Position numbers and translations under genes: made by a program. Below are positions 34,165 through 46,310 of a DNA stretch of 64,000 nt, in pieces (position 1 is the stretch's first letter; every line of letters starts with the position of its first letter). The DNA is taken from the NCBI GenBank assembly GCA_933207985.1, contig OW240921.1:102858785-102922784 (forward strand). Direction: 5' to 3'. This DNA is from Pelobates cultripes (Eukaryota; Chordata; Amphibia; Anura; Pelobatidae). The notes below the pieces were generated by a model, which saw nothing but the letters and a program-made list of their open reading frames with translations, did not search any database and was not told the origin of the DNA.

Positions 34165-34740
34165 TACATCACTTGTTTCCGAGGCCAGCTGTCAGTGCCG
34201 GGATCTGTGAAGGAAAAGCTCTGGCAAGACTGTGTCCACCACATGCAGGGAAGATCAGGGGAAGCTGTGGTTGGCTCAGGGAGGCAGAGGGGAGAACAAT
34301 GATGCACCAACTATGGAGCTTAGTCCAAGAGCAACTTTTAAATCTGCCAGGGGTTCTGCCTATGGGAGGCACTCATTTGACTGGGCCTATATGTACCCAG
34401 GTACTTAATTCAATCAGTGCTTGGTTGTTCTGGGGCTTTGCTTTAGTTCCCTGGTGACTTTGTGAATTGTTGTCCATTAACTGCAATTGCCTCTCAGTTT
34501 GCAAATTCCTGGCTTCTGACCTTTTGGCTTGGTTTCTGACTAACTCCCCAGCTGCCTACCCTTGACCCCTGGGCCGCCTGACTTTAACTCCTTCCTGCTC
34601 CCTTGTTGGATATCTCGTCTTCCGCTATTCTTGCAATTAAAGCCCCCCGTGCCACCCTAAATCACTCTAGATCCTCTACCACTTCCAGGTACCTGGAAAG
34701 GTCATGATTTTAAGGGGTTGCTGTTCTTGGGGTTGTTGTA
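34165..34740 (+). repeat. Possible LTR remnant
   Basis: From about 34430 the sequence is made of CTGACCTTTTGGCTTGG, TTCTGACTAACTCC and CCTTGACCCCTGG words, typical of frog Gypsy LTRs, with AATTAAAG near 34637. No boundaries or target duplication found. Confidence 0.3.
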
Positions 34741-35468
34741 GGTTGCCACAGTTAGCTTATTGCATATACATTGTTCTTCAATATATTATTTTGGAAGGAG
34801 CTTGTACTTTATAAATTATGGAGCCCCCAGGTGCGACATAAAATATTTTCTTTACATCATTCTTACACTGTAGTATCTGGTGCATATTATGTAGTAAATC
34901 ATGCCCAATATCTTACATCTTACCTATTAGATAGTTAACTTGTCTGCAGCTTTTGAAAGAAGTGTTCTTTTAAATATCCAAAATGGTTCATCTTCCTATA
35001 TTAAAACTGCAGGATTGGAGTTTTGTATGGAGTTGTCGTGTTAATATAAGGTATTTAAGAATTAGATTGGGATGAAACCAAAGTTCGTCATGTGGTCATT
35101 AAGGGGTTAAAGTTGTATATAGACAAAAGCTCTATAACTTAATACCAACTAACTTACTGTTTGTATATGGATGCACATGTATCAGTTAAGCAGATCCGCA
35201 GCTTCAGGAAACATTAGCTAATAATAAACATTATTACATGTGTGTAAACACATTAGGTAGAGAAAAGGTAGCAGACTAATTATATTACAAACATGGAAAC
35301 TTCTTAACCTCTTAAGGGTAGAGGCACATTTCCAACTTCTGAACAAAAAACAAAACCTAGAATTTGTGCTATGCATATATTTTACTGTATTTAAAGATTT
35401 GCATATTAGATATTGTTTTTTTAAACAACATGTGTTTTTTAATATTCTATATGTATGCCTAGACAGTA
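34741..35468. other. Unassigned stretch with TTAAGG MITE relics
   Basis: TCATTAAGGGGTTAA (35097-35110) and TTAACCTCTTAAGGG (35305-35320) resemble ends of the short MITE at 43068-43147. Otherwise featureless. Confidence 0.35.
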
Positions 35469-35472
35469 TTAA

Positions 35473-35929
35473 AGGAAGACCATAGTATTAGGAATGCAAA
35501 CCTGTATTACTAGTGTCCCGGTCCATATCTCTATGGTTACCACTCCACCTTAACTTAATTGCAGCACTGAGGCTCCCTCAGCACTGGCTAGGTTTCCTCC
35601 TGTGATGTCACGTTGACGGAGGAACCTAATGCACGTGCGTGGAGAGTGCTATGGAAGCATTAATGTCTGCCCATTAGAAAGCATTGGGAATTGGTGAAAA
35701 AACATGAGGATATCCAGCATTGTTTCACAGAGTTAAACTCTGTTAGGGAGCAGAAAGTGGCTCTAGTGACTGTCTAGAAGACAGCCACTAGAGGTAGATT
35801 TAACTCTGCAATTTAAACATTGCAGATTCTCAAACTGCAGTGTTTTACATTGCAAGGTTAAGGAGATAGGGGCACTTTATCCAGACCACTTCAATGAGAT
35901 GAAGTGGTCTGGGTGTCTATAGTGTCCCT
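35473..35929. mobile_element. T2/Kolobok-like MITE (MITE B)
   Basis: TTAA at 35469-35472 and 35930-35933; left end AGGAAGACCATAGTATTAG, right end the inverse of AGGGACACTATAGACACC. Next to the right end is a perfect 13-bp hairpin, CAGACCACTTCA/TGAAGTGGTCTG (35881-35911). Confidence 0.8.
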
Positions 35930-36095
35930 TTAAGTATGACTAAATGTTAAAAATGGAAAAATAAAGCTAAAAAGAAATCATCTAGTGCAACTAAAAAAAA
36001 GAACTCAAAGTTAGGCTTGTGCATTACAATTGCCATATTGATTTGTTTGCTTCAGTGTCTGCTAAAAATTGATTCACACATCAGTCCTGATTATT

Positions 36096-39000
36096 TTTTT
36101 TTTTTTTTTTTTTTTTATTGTATTTTATGAGGTACAAACAGTAAATGTGCATTGTTGGAATGTACAATTATCAATTGTCACAATGGCATCACTTATATTC
36201 AACATGCGTAAAACTTGATGCAATCCCAATGTTTACATGCTTTCCAAATTTTTCACAATTTCCCTTATCACACGGTGCCAAGCAAATCAAACACCGCGTT
36301 TTTATACTCGTTTACCCGGTGATTGGATCACATCATTACATCACTGCCTATTGGAATAGTTATACCATTGAGTACCTAGACTCGTTTACTGTCATTAGAG
36401 TCAAATGATAGGTATAGGGTTCGCAGCGTCAGTGGTCTCACTGTATTTGAGCTCATCGTTCTCGTTTTCCTTTTACCCCCTCTACCTGCGGCTTTAACTT
36501 GCCTATTGGTCCGGGATAGTGACATTACAGGTATACCATCTTGTGTACGAGAATTTTTCCTTTCGTACCTATTTTGTATTCGATATGTAAACAAAAAAAA
36601 ACAAAACAAAAAAACTAACAGGGGGGGGAAACAAGAAAAAAGCAAGAAGAACTGGGTGGTGAGAGGGGGGTAGGGAGGGAGGGGGGAGAACATAAGTTCT
36701 CAGTGCTTCCCATGTACATATTCTACCTAGTTCTCCAGAGATGGCACCATGTCTCTTAGTTGCTTTGTTTCTTCCCTTGTCTATATGCCACACTTTATGG
36801 GGTGCCTGTATTCGTCCCACATATGCCATGCATCTATCCAAAAGTTTTTTGGCGCCCTATGTGCACGTACAGTGCATTCATAAAGTCTGATGTTATCTAG
36901 ATGTGAGATAATTGTGTCTATTAGTGGAGGATCTTTTTGAAGCCACGCCTTGGCTATAGCTGTGATTGCTGCTATGGTCATGTGAAAAAGGAGATATTGT
37001 TGGGATTTCGAAAGGTTCCATGGTATATGTTGTAGAAGGAATATCTCAGGCGCAAATGCCACGTCCATATTCCCTATCTGTCGCATAAGGGACTGTATGG
37101 ACTTCCATATTTTTGCAATGACAGGGCATGTCCACCAGATATGTATGACATCCCCCTTGTCATCCCCACTTCTCCAGCACTCTTCTGTCTGTTTCGGGTC
37201 AATATGTTTCAGCTTGGTTGGTACCATATGCCATCTATACAGCATTTTTCTCGACATTTCTATCTGGGCTGTGGATAAAGTTAAGTGTTTGTGGGCCGTA
37301 AAACTTTTACGCCAGTTTACTTCTGATAATTGTTTCCCCATGTCATATTCCCATTTTTTGATAAAAGTCAGGTCCTTTATCTGTTTTGTGGGTAAATAAC
37401 TACTATATACTTTGGAAATGATACCGGCTGTTTTGTTAGAGTTAGTGCATAGTTGTCTCAATGCCTCCATGTTTCTCTTTGTTTCTGTGGTGTATGGCGA
37501 CTCTTTATGTCTCCCTATCCACGATGTTATCTGTCTATGTGCGAACTCCGCTGTAAGTGGGAACTCGTACGCTTTTTGTAATGAGGCAAAGGCTGTATAT
37601 TTATCGTTATCCATAAGTTGGTGTAAGTGTGTTAGGCCTGCATTGTTCCATTTTCTAATGTTTAGTTGTGGGATCAGTACTTCAAAGGAGCGCAGGAGCA
37701 TTGTTGGGTGTAGCTCTGTGTCAATATTTAAGAATTTTGTGTATTTGTCCCATTCTTTCAGAGTTAAAGATGTTATCGGGGAAATATCCTGAAACTTTTT
37801 TCTGTGAGTTTTATTGATTCCAGCTAGTGTTGCGATGTCGTGTCCCTCTGTGTGTGACGCTTCTAAGTGTACCCACGCCGGGGGTGTGGAATGGGAGCGG
37901 AATACTGCCACTAGTGAGCTGACTATCGCTGCTTTGTAATATAGGTCTAAGTTTGGGAGACCCATACCCCCCGATTTTTGTGATAGGTAAAGTATATTTG
38001 CTGCAACCCTGGGTCGTTTCTTAGCCCAGACGAAGGCGTTAATCATTTTCTGTGCTTCTTTGATGTATGTTGTAGGTAATTGTATGGGTAGGGTGCGGAA
38101 TAGGTATTGGAGCTTGGGAAGAACCATCATCTTAATAGCGGCTATCCTCCCAGTCCATGAGATATATTTGTTTTCCCAACTTCTAATTTGAGTATTGATA
38201 GAATGGAGAAGTGTGGTATAATTGGCTTTGAACAATTTGTGTATTTGATTCGTAAATTTTATACCCAGGAACGTGAGGTGGTCTTGTCTCCACTCAAAGG
38301 CAGTGGATTGTTGCAGGGTACTTTGTGCCTTAGGTGTCATGAATAGGCTCATTGCTTGTGTCTTAGCCACATTTAACTTGTAATATGAGCAATCACTGTA
38401 CTCCTTCAGTATAGTGTTAAAGGTTGGGATGGAGAGTTGTGGATTAGTCAATGATAGCATTACATCATCGGCAAATGCTGTTATTTTGTATTCCCTTCCC
38501 CCTCTTACTATGCCTGTGATTCGTGGTTCGTCTCTAATGGCCTGTAACAGTGGCTCCAGTGCTATGATATAGAGGAGTGGTGACAATGGGCAACCTTGCC
38601 TGGTTCCATTAGTTATGTAAAAGGGCTGTGATGCGAAGCCTCCATTTGTCACTCTAGCCGAGGGTTTGGAGTATAATGCCGTTATTAAATTTAGGAATGG
38701 TTGTGGAAATTGGAATTTCTGTAGTGTTTCTCGTAGGAAGCCCCAGTGCAGCCTGTCAAACGCTTTTTCAGCGTCAAGCGACAGGAATACACTGGGTTCT
38801 CCCTGTCGTTGCTTTGTGTAAAGTAAATTGTATAATTTCCTTGTGCCCTCAGCCCCTTGTCTGCCTTTAACAAATCCCACTTGATCTTGTTTGATTATTG
38901 TAGGTAGTGTATCTGCGATTCTTGTGGCGTACAATTTAGCTAGGATCTTGGTATCTGTATTTAGAAGGGATATGGGCCGTAAGTTTTGAGGCTTAGTTGG

Positions 39001-39464
39001 GGGTTTACCTGGCTTTGGCAGGGTAACTATATGTGCCATCAGCATGTCCTGTGGCATCTTGCCCGTGGATATTATGTGGTTAAATGTATCTACTAAATGT
39101 GGTCCTACAATGTGGCTGAATGTTTTGTAATAAGAATTGGTTAGACCATCTGGTCCCGGTGATTTGCCCGGGGGAAGTGATTTAATTATTTGTAGGATTT
39201 CAGACAGGGTGACGGGATCGCATAACTGTTTACGTTGGTCTTCTGTTAGGCTGGGCAGAGAGATGTTGGATAAAAAGTTTTGGATGTCGTGTGCGGACGG
39301 TTGATGGGTCTGGGGGTCCTGTTTTATGTTGTATAATGTGTCATAGAAATTGGCCATTTCTGTGAGAATCTCCCGTGGGTCATGTATTTTCCCTCCTGTA
39401 TGATTATGTAGGTATGGGATTTTTGATTGGGCTTGCTTCTGTCTTAGGAGCGATGCCAAAGCCT
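36096..39464 (-). mobile_element. L1-clade LINE, 5'-truncated (L1-A)
   Basis: The 15-bp sequence TCAGTCCTGATTATT occurs at 36081-36095 and 39465-39479, a perfect target-site duplication. A poly-A tail (T run 36092-36117 on the plus strand) marks the 3' end. The 3' UTR (36118-36780) contains a plus-strand G tract at 36655-36687. Insertion was by target-primed reverse transcription and stopped within ORF2. Confidence 0.93.
36781..39459 (-). CDS. L1 ORF2 protein, RT to C-terminus (N-terminal endonuclease missing)
   Basis: 892 codons remain open, far longer than chance. RT motifs in order: GKSPGPDG (residues 98-105), RPISLL (161-166), SLDAEKAFDR (227-236), GTRQGCPLSPLL (285-296) and the catalytic FADD (329-332); the thumb and L1-type C-terminal region follow. 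The C-terminal zinc knuckle at about 761-778 reads CWRSGDDKGDVIHIWWTC, with Ser in place of the second Cys. The protein would reverse-transcribe LINE RNA at a nicked target, but the endonuclease half was never copied, so this copy is dead despite its open frame. The absence of stops suggests a recent insertion. The first Met is simply the first ATG inside the truncation, not a real start. Confidence 0.93.
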   Translation of the reverse strand: MASLLRQKQAQSKIPYLHNHTGGKIHDPREILTEMANFYDTLYNIKQDPQTHQPSAHDIQNFLSNISLPSLTEDQRKQLCDPVTLSEILQIIKSLPPGKSPGPDGLTNSYYKTFSHIVGPHLVDTFNHIISTGKMPQDMLMAHIVTLPKPGKPPTKPQNLRPISLLNTDTKILAKLYATRIADTLPTIIKQDQVGFVKGRQGAEGTRKLYNLLYTKQRQGEPSVFLSLDAEKAFDRLHWGFLRETLQKFQFPQPFLNLITALYSKPSARVTNGGFASQPFYITNGTRQGCPLSPLLYIIALEPLLQAIRDEPRITGIVRGGREYKITAFADDVMLSLTNPQLSIPTFNTILKEYSDCSYYKLNVAKTQAMSLFMTPKAQSTLQQSTAFEWRQDHLTFLGIKFTNQIHKLFKANYTTLLHSINTQIRSWENKYISWTGRIAAIKMMVLPKLQYLFRTLPIQLPTTYIKEAQKMINAFVWAKKRPRVAANILYLSQKSGGMGLPNLDLYYKAAIVSSLVAVFRSHSTPPAWVHLEASHTEGHDIATLAGINKTHRKKFQDISPITSLTLKEWDKYTKFLNIDTELHPTMLLRSFEVLIPQLNIRKWNNAGLTHLHQLMDNDKYTAFASLQKAYEFPLTAEFAHRQITSWIGRHKESPYTTETKRNMEALRQLCTNSNKTAGIISKVYSSYLPTKQIKDLTFIKKWEYDMGKQLSEVNWRKSFTAHKHLTLSTAQIEMSRKMLYRWHMVPTKLKHIDPKQTEECWRSGDDKGDVIHIWWTCPVIAKIWKSIQSLMRQIGNMDVAFAPEIFLLQHIPWNLSKSQQYLLFHMTIAAITAIAKAWLQKDPPLIDTIISHLDNIRLYECTVRAHRAPKNFWIDAWHMWDEYRHPIKCGI

Positions 39465-39479
39465 TCAGTCCTGATTATT

Positions 39480-42400
39480 AAATACCTTGTATATCAAGGA
39501 TCTATATTACTTTTTTTAAGGTTAACATTATCCCTACACCAACCCTACCTCTAACTTGACTTGTGCACTGCAAAATAAAAAACAATTTCAACTAAGCCAC
39601 GTCATCTGACAATACATAAAGAATTGGCATGGATAAATTTTGGACATGTGGCAGTTCATGTTGTCCAAATTTTGGTAACATAAAATAATTAAGTCAAACA
39701 TATCAGATGAACATGCAGGGAGGCCATTAATGACATTTTCAGACTCTGGGGATCTTCCTCTTTTGGGGGGAAGGCTCAGAATCATTAAAGTTATTGATGA
39801 CCATGTGCAGTGCTCACTTTGAGCAATGCATGCACCTCATATGTCAGCGTGGGGCTGTAGATACGAATATCCATTTTGCTATCTATCCTAGCTGTTCATA
39901 TAAGGGTTAATGTGAACCAAGAATAAATTTGGAATTGTATCTTCGATTCTGGGAAGAATTTATCTAATATCATTTACGAGAATGATCATACTGATTTTGA
40001 AATGTTCTTGTTAATTGTCCAAGATTTGGGTATTTGTAAATATCTTGTTTTGATCAAATATACATGCGTTATATAACGTGGAATTATAATAAGAAACAGC
40101 TGCTCATAACTTGTGAAAAACAATGTCATTGTCACGCCCATATACTCATTTTCCCCCCTCCCATCCTGCTATGAAAACGGGGTATTAATATACATGATTG
40201 GGGGAAAAAAAATGTAATTTGTTATTGAACACGTCTCTGCTATTCATTTCCAATTTCCAGAGCTCTGAATGAGTTGGCAAATATCCATCATCCACAAAGG
40301 GCCCGGGCTGATTTTATCCCCAACAGGGGCAACTAAAGGTATCAATTGGTATTTGGGCCTAACCATTGTGAGCAGAAATTAAACCCTGCTCACATGATAA
40401 CTGGGTCAAAATAAAAAAACTGCCAACTATTATTAGGATGGCATGGAACACTCTAACATCGTAAAGGGATCAATGTTATTGCCGTAATCATAAACAATGG
40501 AGAATGCAGAAAATTATTGTCATTAATCTTCAGATAACTGGCATAGTGCTTGCTATGAAATGTTTGCTGTTATTCATTTTGATTACTGCCATTAGGTATA
40601 ATTGCATTAGCCACTTCTATTTTAGGGATATAATATCAGATAAAAATATGCCCAATCCATATATATCTTAATTATACCTAAAAGTCGCATTAGGATCATT
40701 TGATGTAAAGTACTATTATTGCACAATAATTCAATTAAATTATGTAGTGGCACTCTAAGGTTATTACTTGCTTATGTGTGTATTTTCTTTTTTTAATTTT
40801 TTTTTATTTGCATTAAAGAGGTTTCTATGATATATATTTTTTTATACCAGAAATACTGAACAAATATTATACTTAAATGTTAACATATTCTTAGAGATTA
40901 TCATTATGTTTTGGAGATGGAACTCTTCCCAGATCAAAAAGTCCAAAATGCTCCCATAGAACGCATTAAGGTCATGGCTACGATACTTTCAGCATGATTG
41001 AAATTTTTAAGCTTTTAAACTTGCCTTGAGAAATCCTTTAGTTTACAACAGTGTACTCAAATATGCTTGCTTTGAGTGGCCACTTGAGAACAGAGAATTA
41101 TTATATTTATAAATGTAAAACTTCTCATGGGTCACGCAAAGACATTACATACACCATTGAATATTTCAGCTATAATCATTTTTACGAAAATTCTTTAAAT
41201 CTTTAGATGGAATTTTTGACCCCGCTTAAATGTGGCATTTGTTGTTGTAGAAAATTCTAAATAATTTATATTTGGAGTGATCAGTCAACGGAGTTGCTTA
41301 ACACCTGCATATTTTTGCAAATTCAGATCAGATTTCGTATGGCATCAAATTTCACATTTATACTAATGATATGTTTTCTCGTACAGAAAACACATAATAA
41401 GGGTAATTAATATGCCTCTATGGAACAAGACAGGTATCTATCAATTTATTACCTTTCAACAAGAGGTACACATAGGCCAACTTCAGTTTACATTGCATAG
41501 CACAACAAAACAAGATTTAGTCAGTAAAGTTAGAACACTTCCATATGATGCTGTGCCCCACCTCCCTGCAGGCAGAAGTAAGAGCTGGAAGCTTCCATTA
41601 GCTCTGCTGAGCTAAGTCTGCAGTGCATGGTTAGCACAATTTTGTGAGAGCAATAGCTGATCACTCTTAGCCTGTAAAATAAGCTCTATATTACTGGGCT
41701 TAGCTCAGGCAGTGATCTTCTGTTAAAGAGATGGAAGTCTGATGAGGAACTGGAACACAATAGCAATGAGACATCACATCCTTGCAAACAAAACCTCCAG
41801 GGGAACCTAGAAGTAAGGATGGTGGCATGGATACTTTAATAACATAAACTCTGAATGTGGAATGCAAGAGGAGCAGGAAAAAGCGCTAAAAGATGAATCG
41901 AGGTCAGGGTAGACCACAATGGTTCATAAACAGTTAAACAACCAAATGTAAGGAGGCAGGAGATCCAATAATGCTGGGAGCAGGGAAGGACAAGGGAGCA
42001 GGAAGTGCATCAGGAACAAGAGTAGCATATTAGGTAATTTTTGTCAAAGCTTCAGAATAACAAATGAATGGATTTTTATAGGGTGTTTTGTTAACAATGA
42101 CAGCCTCTTCCTGGAAGTGGAGTGTCACATGACTATAAATGATGCCAACAGTGCCATCTTGTTAAATAATTATAGCAGAGACTGAGGCCAGAATGCCAAT
42201 GCTGGAAGCTTGGACATCCACAGCATAGCCCTCTGTTCCCTTTGACAGATGCCTGCCCTCTCTGAGCTGTAGTGTAGGCACCTGGTGGACCCAATTTAAT
42301 AATTCAAAATTCTAAAATACTTTTGCTCTATATTTTTGCAGAATCATCATGATAAACAAACATCGTGGACACATTTTCATCTCTGCATGATATCTAAATG

Positions 42401-42663
42401 TTCTGGCTTTTTTAAAAAGCTGGAAATTATAATCAGCCAATTCATACAGTTGTTTTGATGGCTTTCTTAAAATGTAAGTAAGTAAGGAATAAGGCATTAA
42501 TGATATAAAAATATTCAGGCAAACTAAAGTTAAGACGACATATCCACAATTCTACATTTTATTTTATTTAGCAGATTTTTGGAGCGTTAGAAAATGTTAC
42601 TGATATTTTAGTATCTACACAACTGTACTAACATTGTAGCTGTATTGATGTAAAACTCGACAT
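39480..42663. other. Unassigned AT-rich stretch
   Basis: No gene recognised. 40240-40640 has the composition of a conserved noncoding element. 41740-42060 contains GAGGTCAGGGTAGACC and GGGAGCAGGAAGTG words that could be an inverse LTR remnant, without boundaries. Confidence 0.4.
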
Positions 42664-43060
42664 TAAAGGAACACTCCAAACTCCATAACCATAACATTGT
42701 GCTACAGTGGTTCTAGTGCCAGAAATGTCCTGGTCCCTCTCTATTGTAAGTTATCAAATCAATAATTGTAGTCCGCCAGGCGCTGTGGTCCACCAGGTGT
42801 TGCTCCCTGCCTCCACTACAGCAGACAGAAAGCCAACAGCTGTGTGTGTCAGATGATTGTTCTCAGCCAATATGTTAAAGGGACACTCCATAGTCCAAAT
42901 ACACAATAAATAAAAATCCCTGCTTAGTAGATATAACCCAAATGAGAGCATGCATGCACATAATTATGCATTTCTTCATTGGGGTATATCTAATGACAGC
43001 TTGCAAAACTTGCAGTTCTCTTGTCTGATGTCTAAAGAACCAGTTTCAAACTACAGCACT
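42664..43060. repeat. Two TTAA-type MITE left ends, nested or truncated
   Basis: TTAAAGGAACACTCCAAAC at 42664 and TTAAAGGGACACTCCATAG at 42873 are both left-end signatures. No clear right ends are seen, so these are truncated or nested copies. Confidence 0.55.
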
Positions 43061-43067
43061 GTATGAT

Positions 43068-43147
43068 TTAACCCCTTAAGGACACATGACGGAAATATTC
43101 TGTCATGATTCCCTTTTATTCCAGAAGTTGTGTCCTTAAGGCGTTAA
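43068..43147. mobile_element. Short palindromic MITE (TTAAGGACACA ends)
   Basis: TTAACCCCTTAAGGACACA at the left and the inverse TGTGTCCTTAAGG at the right enclose about 45 bp with ACATGACGGAAATATTC. A very common-looking frog repeat. Confidence 0.65.
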
Positions 43148-43798
43148 TATAGTTCCAAGTATGAAAGCCTCACAAGTGTTTTTTGCGCACAATAAAAACA
43201 CCTTAATGTGTTATCGTTCTTTCACTACAATGTTTGCAGCAGCTTCATTCATACTGGGTTGAAGTGTTTCTCAAAGTATATTCTGCAGATATCTTCGTTA
43301 AAAAAGTGGCAATTTCTTGTTTGTTTGTTTAATTGTATGTGCATGTATTCATTTTATTCACCTGTATATGCAAATATTAATTCTCTAAATGATGGATTAT
43401 TTTTTATTTAAGTTTTCTAATACGAAGAGCACACCTTGTTTTTTTTATTTTTACTTTTCTCATTTCATTTTACCACCTCTTACTCTGTCTAGTGTCTTCT
43501 GCTGCTCCATTCAGTCTCCAGGGATGCTTGACTCATCTCTGGTGCCCTGCATGTCTGTTTTATGTATTACACATACGATAAAAGCTGTATGTGTGTATGC
43601 TACATGCATGTGATAGGATGAGTGCATTTGTGTATGAATGTATGGTGGGATGCATGTATGTGTATAAAGGTTGTTTGTAGAAAGGCTAGTTTTATTTACT
43701 ATGAGAGTGTATGTGTGTATGTGTGTATGTGTTCGTGTTCGTGTGTGTGTGAAGCTGGTCACTCCTGTCATCCTCTTTTCATTAAGTATATTTTATTA
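43148..43798. other. Unassigned stretch with a TGTA-rich microsatellite
   Basis: GTATGTGTGTATGTG-type repeats at 43586-43752; otherwise nothing recognised. Confidence 0.5.
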
Positions 43799-44678
43799 TC
43801 CCTTCCCTATTTAAGTGTTCTTGCATAGCAAGACCACTTATTGTTATCTCACATATATATTCTTATTCCTATTCTTATTATAGACAAATTTGCCACCCTA
43901 ACTCCTCCCACAGTTTTTACACTACATAGACCAAAATTTAACAAAACGTGCAGATTGTTCCCGATCGGATTGATATTACTTTGTGGAACGTTTCACCGAA
44001 TGGTTCACGGAATATCGTCGTTCTTGTGGCGAAATTTGTCCCATAGGAATGAATGGCAAAGCTAGAGTGGGAGCTGGCAAAAGCTGAAAAATCAGGACAT
44101 GATTTCTAAACTGCCACCACTCCCTTATTTTCAGGCCCACCTACACAAATCTTATATCAAAACGTTCAGCTATCCCTGCTGCCACTAAACATGTCAACGG
44201 CTAAACCATAGTCCTGATAGTTTTCACAATATAATCATTTGTTTGCAACTAACGCCGTCCATTGACATTCATTGAAACTTCACTCTACAAAGCTCAAATT
44301 TGAAGTGCAATTTCTAAACTGCGACTGTGCCTTCATTTTTAATACCTCAGAGACATACTATGCATCAAAATGTAGGTCTGGATCTTGTGATTCTCACAAT
44401 ATAAAGCTCTTCGCTGTAGGAAATACGACCGTTTGTAGATGGCAACCGCCAAGATACTCTGACCTGTGCCAGGCTGCAGCAGCAAGTGATGTCATAGACA
44501 GGGCCTTTTGAACACCTGCTAATGTTTTTATAAATGTATGGTTTAATGTAACTGTGCAACAACGTTGCAATTAAATGTGATATATAAATGATAACAGTTA
44601 CTCCGCCCACTCCAGTTGTAGACTACTGGTGGACGCAAGAACACCACACAATTTCGCCAGAAATTGTAGCTTTTCTAG
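43799..44678 (+). mobile_element. Helitron-like non-autonomous element
   Basis: The 3' end is textbook: an 8-bp perfect hairpin ACAATTTC-GCCA-GAAATTGT (44648-44667), seven nucleotides, then CTAG (44675-44678) followed by T. A 5' TC at 43799 is preceded by A, as expected for insertion between A and T. The interior (CCCGATCGGATTGATA, CCCATAGGAATGAATGG) is a sequence type I recognise as widespread in frogs. No Rep/helicase is encoded. The 5' boundary is less certain than the 3' one. Confidence 0.75.
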
Positions 44679-44966
44679 TTATAAAATTGTGAGTAGAGGG
44701 CTCATGGCAATTGATCACTACCAATTCACTGTGTTTACTAAGATATGTCTGATTATGGCAGGGGACAGTAAGGGACACTGTGCCATCTGCTATACAGTTT
44801 AGTGGATTCTCAGTAGGGTGAAGCCATGAGCTGTAATGAAGGTGTCAAGAAAATTGTGTTATTTGTAATATATTTCAGGGTTGTGTAGGCAATATATAAC
44901 AATATATAAAACCTTTGACTCTAACGCTTCAATTTCTGGTAGTACTGGCTCCTTATATAATATATA

Positions 44967-45822
44967 CAGTGGTGTATGTACCGCGGTCACAGGGGTCACA
45001 GCTGCGACCGGGCCCAGCACTCGAGGGGGCTCAGCCGCCCTGCGGACCCCCGTGACCAGGTACCACCTTCCACGTTTTGCGGCCCTGGCCCACGTGGCAA
45101 GCCAACGCATGTTAAGGGGTCCATCGGGTGGCCCATGCTGTCAGGGCCACCTGATGGAGATGGATTATCAGGGGGCCCGGTCTGCGCATGGGCGCTATAA
45201 CAGCGCAACCGAGCCCCATGTGATTACATCACTGCAGGGAGGAAGTGACTCCCCGGCCACTCCTACCAGCATACAGAGAGCCCGTGTGGGAGGAAACAGG
45301 AAGGAGGAGGGAGTCAGAGTGGGAACTCTGACTCCCATCAAGCTGAGCCACCACAGAGAAAGTCACACAAGGTAGGAAACATTTTGCGTATGTGTGTGTG
45401 TATGTATGTGTATGTGTCTGTGTGTGTCTCTGTATGTGTGTGTGTGTCTGTATCTCTGTATGTGTGTGTATCTGTATGTAAGTCTGTGTCTCTGTGTGTG
45501 TGTGTGTGTGTATGTATGTGTGTGTCTCTGTCTCTGTGTGTGTGTATTTATGTGTGTGTCTGTGTCTCTGTATGTGTGTATGTATGTGTGTATCTGTGTC
45601 TTTGTATGTGTGTGTGTGTCTCTGTATGTGTGTATGTGTGTGTCTGTGTCTCTGTCTGTGTGTGTCTCTGTATGTATGTGTCTGCATGTGTGTATGTATG
45701 TATCTGTGAGTATGTATGTATGTATGTGTCTATTGGTGGGGAGAGGGTCAGGGGGGAGAGGGTCGGGGGGGACCACGGATTAGTTTTGCACCGAGGCCCC
45801 ATGGATTGTGTGTACGCCACTG
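44967..45822. mobile_element. hAT-type non-autonomous transposon with TG microsatellite (copy 3)
   Basis: Ends CAGTGGTGTATGTACC and GTGTGTACGCCACTG; flanked by the perfect 8-bp duplication AATATATA (44959-44966, 45823-45830). A GC-rich half (44985-45260) is followed by CAAGGTAGG and a TGTG/TATG/TCTG microsatellite at 45388-45732. Same organisation as copies 1 and 2. All open frames inside are translated repeat. Confidence 0.92.
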
Positions 45823-46310
45823 AATATATAATTACAATAATTAGAGTCATATTCAGAGTTGGCAGTATCATATATTAAGGAGTCAGAGCCAAAGTTGAAG
45901 GTTTTGTGCACTGACTCCCCAACATTGCACATTTTTTTTTTTGAAATGTGTAGTTTATTGGTTTTCCACAAGCGTAAATGGGAGGGGGGAAGGGGAGAGG
46001 GTTACAGAAAAAAGGAGGAGGAATGGAGGGGGGGGGGAGGGAGTACAGTCACGATACAATGAGTCACATGTTTAACGATGGGTTATGCATTTACATTGTT
46101 TATACAGTTACATTGCTTACAGTTGCGTACGTTGATTCATTTTTACACAGTAGTCGGGGTCCTCTCCGTGGTAGTCGCACCAGCTAGCCACTTTTCCAGC
46201 CTCAATTTATGCTATTCTGTCTGTCTCTTAGCTCCTCACTGCCTGACTATCCTAGCCCTGGCGTGCCCATTTAGGCCTGCAGTTTGCTCTTGGGTCGTTA
46301 CAACGTGCTG

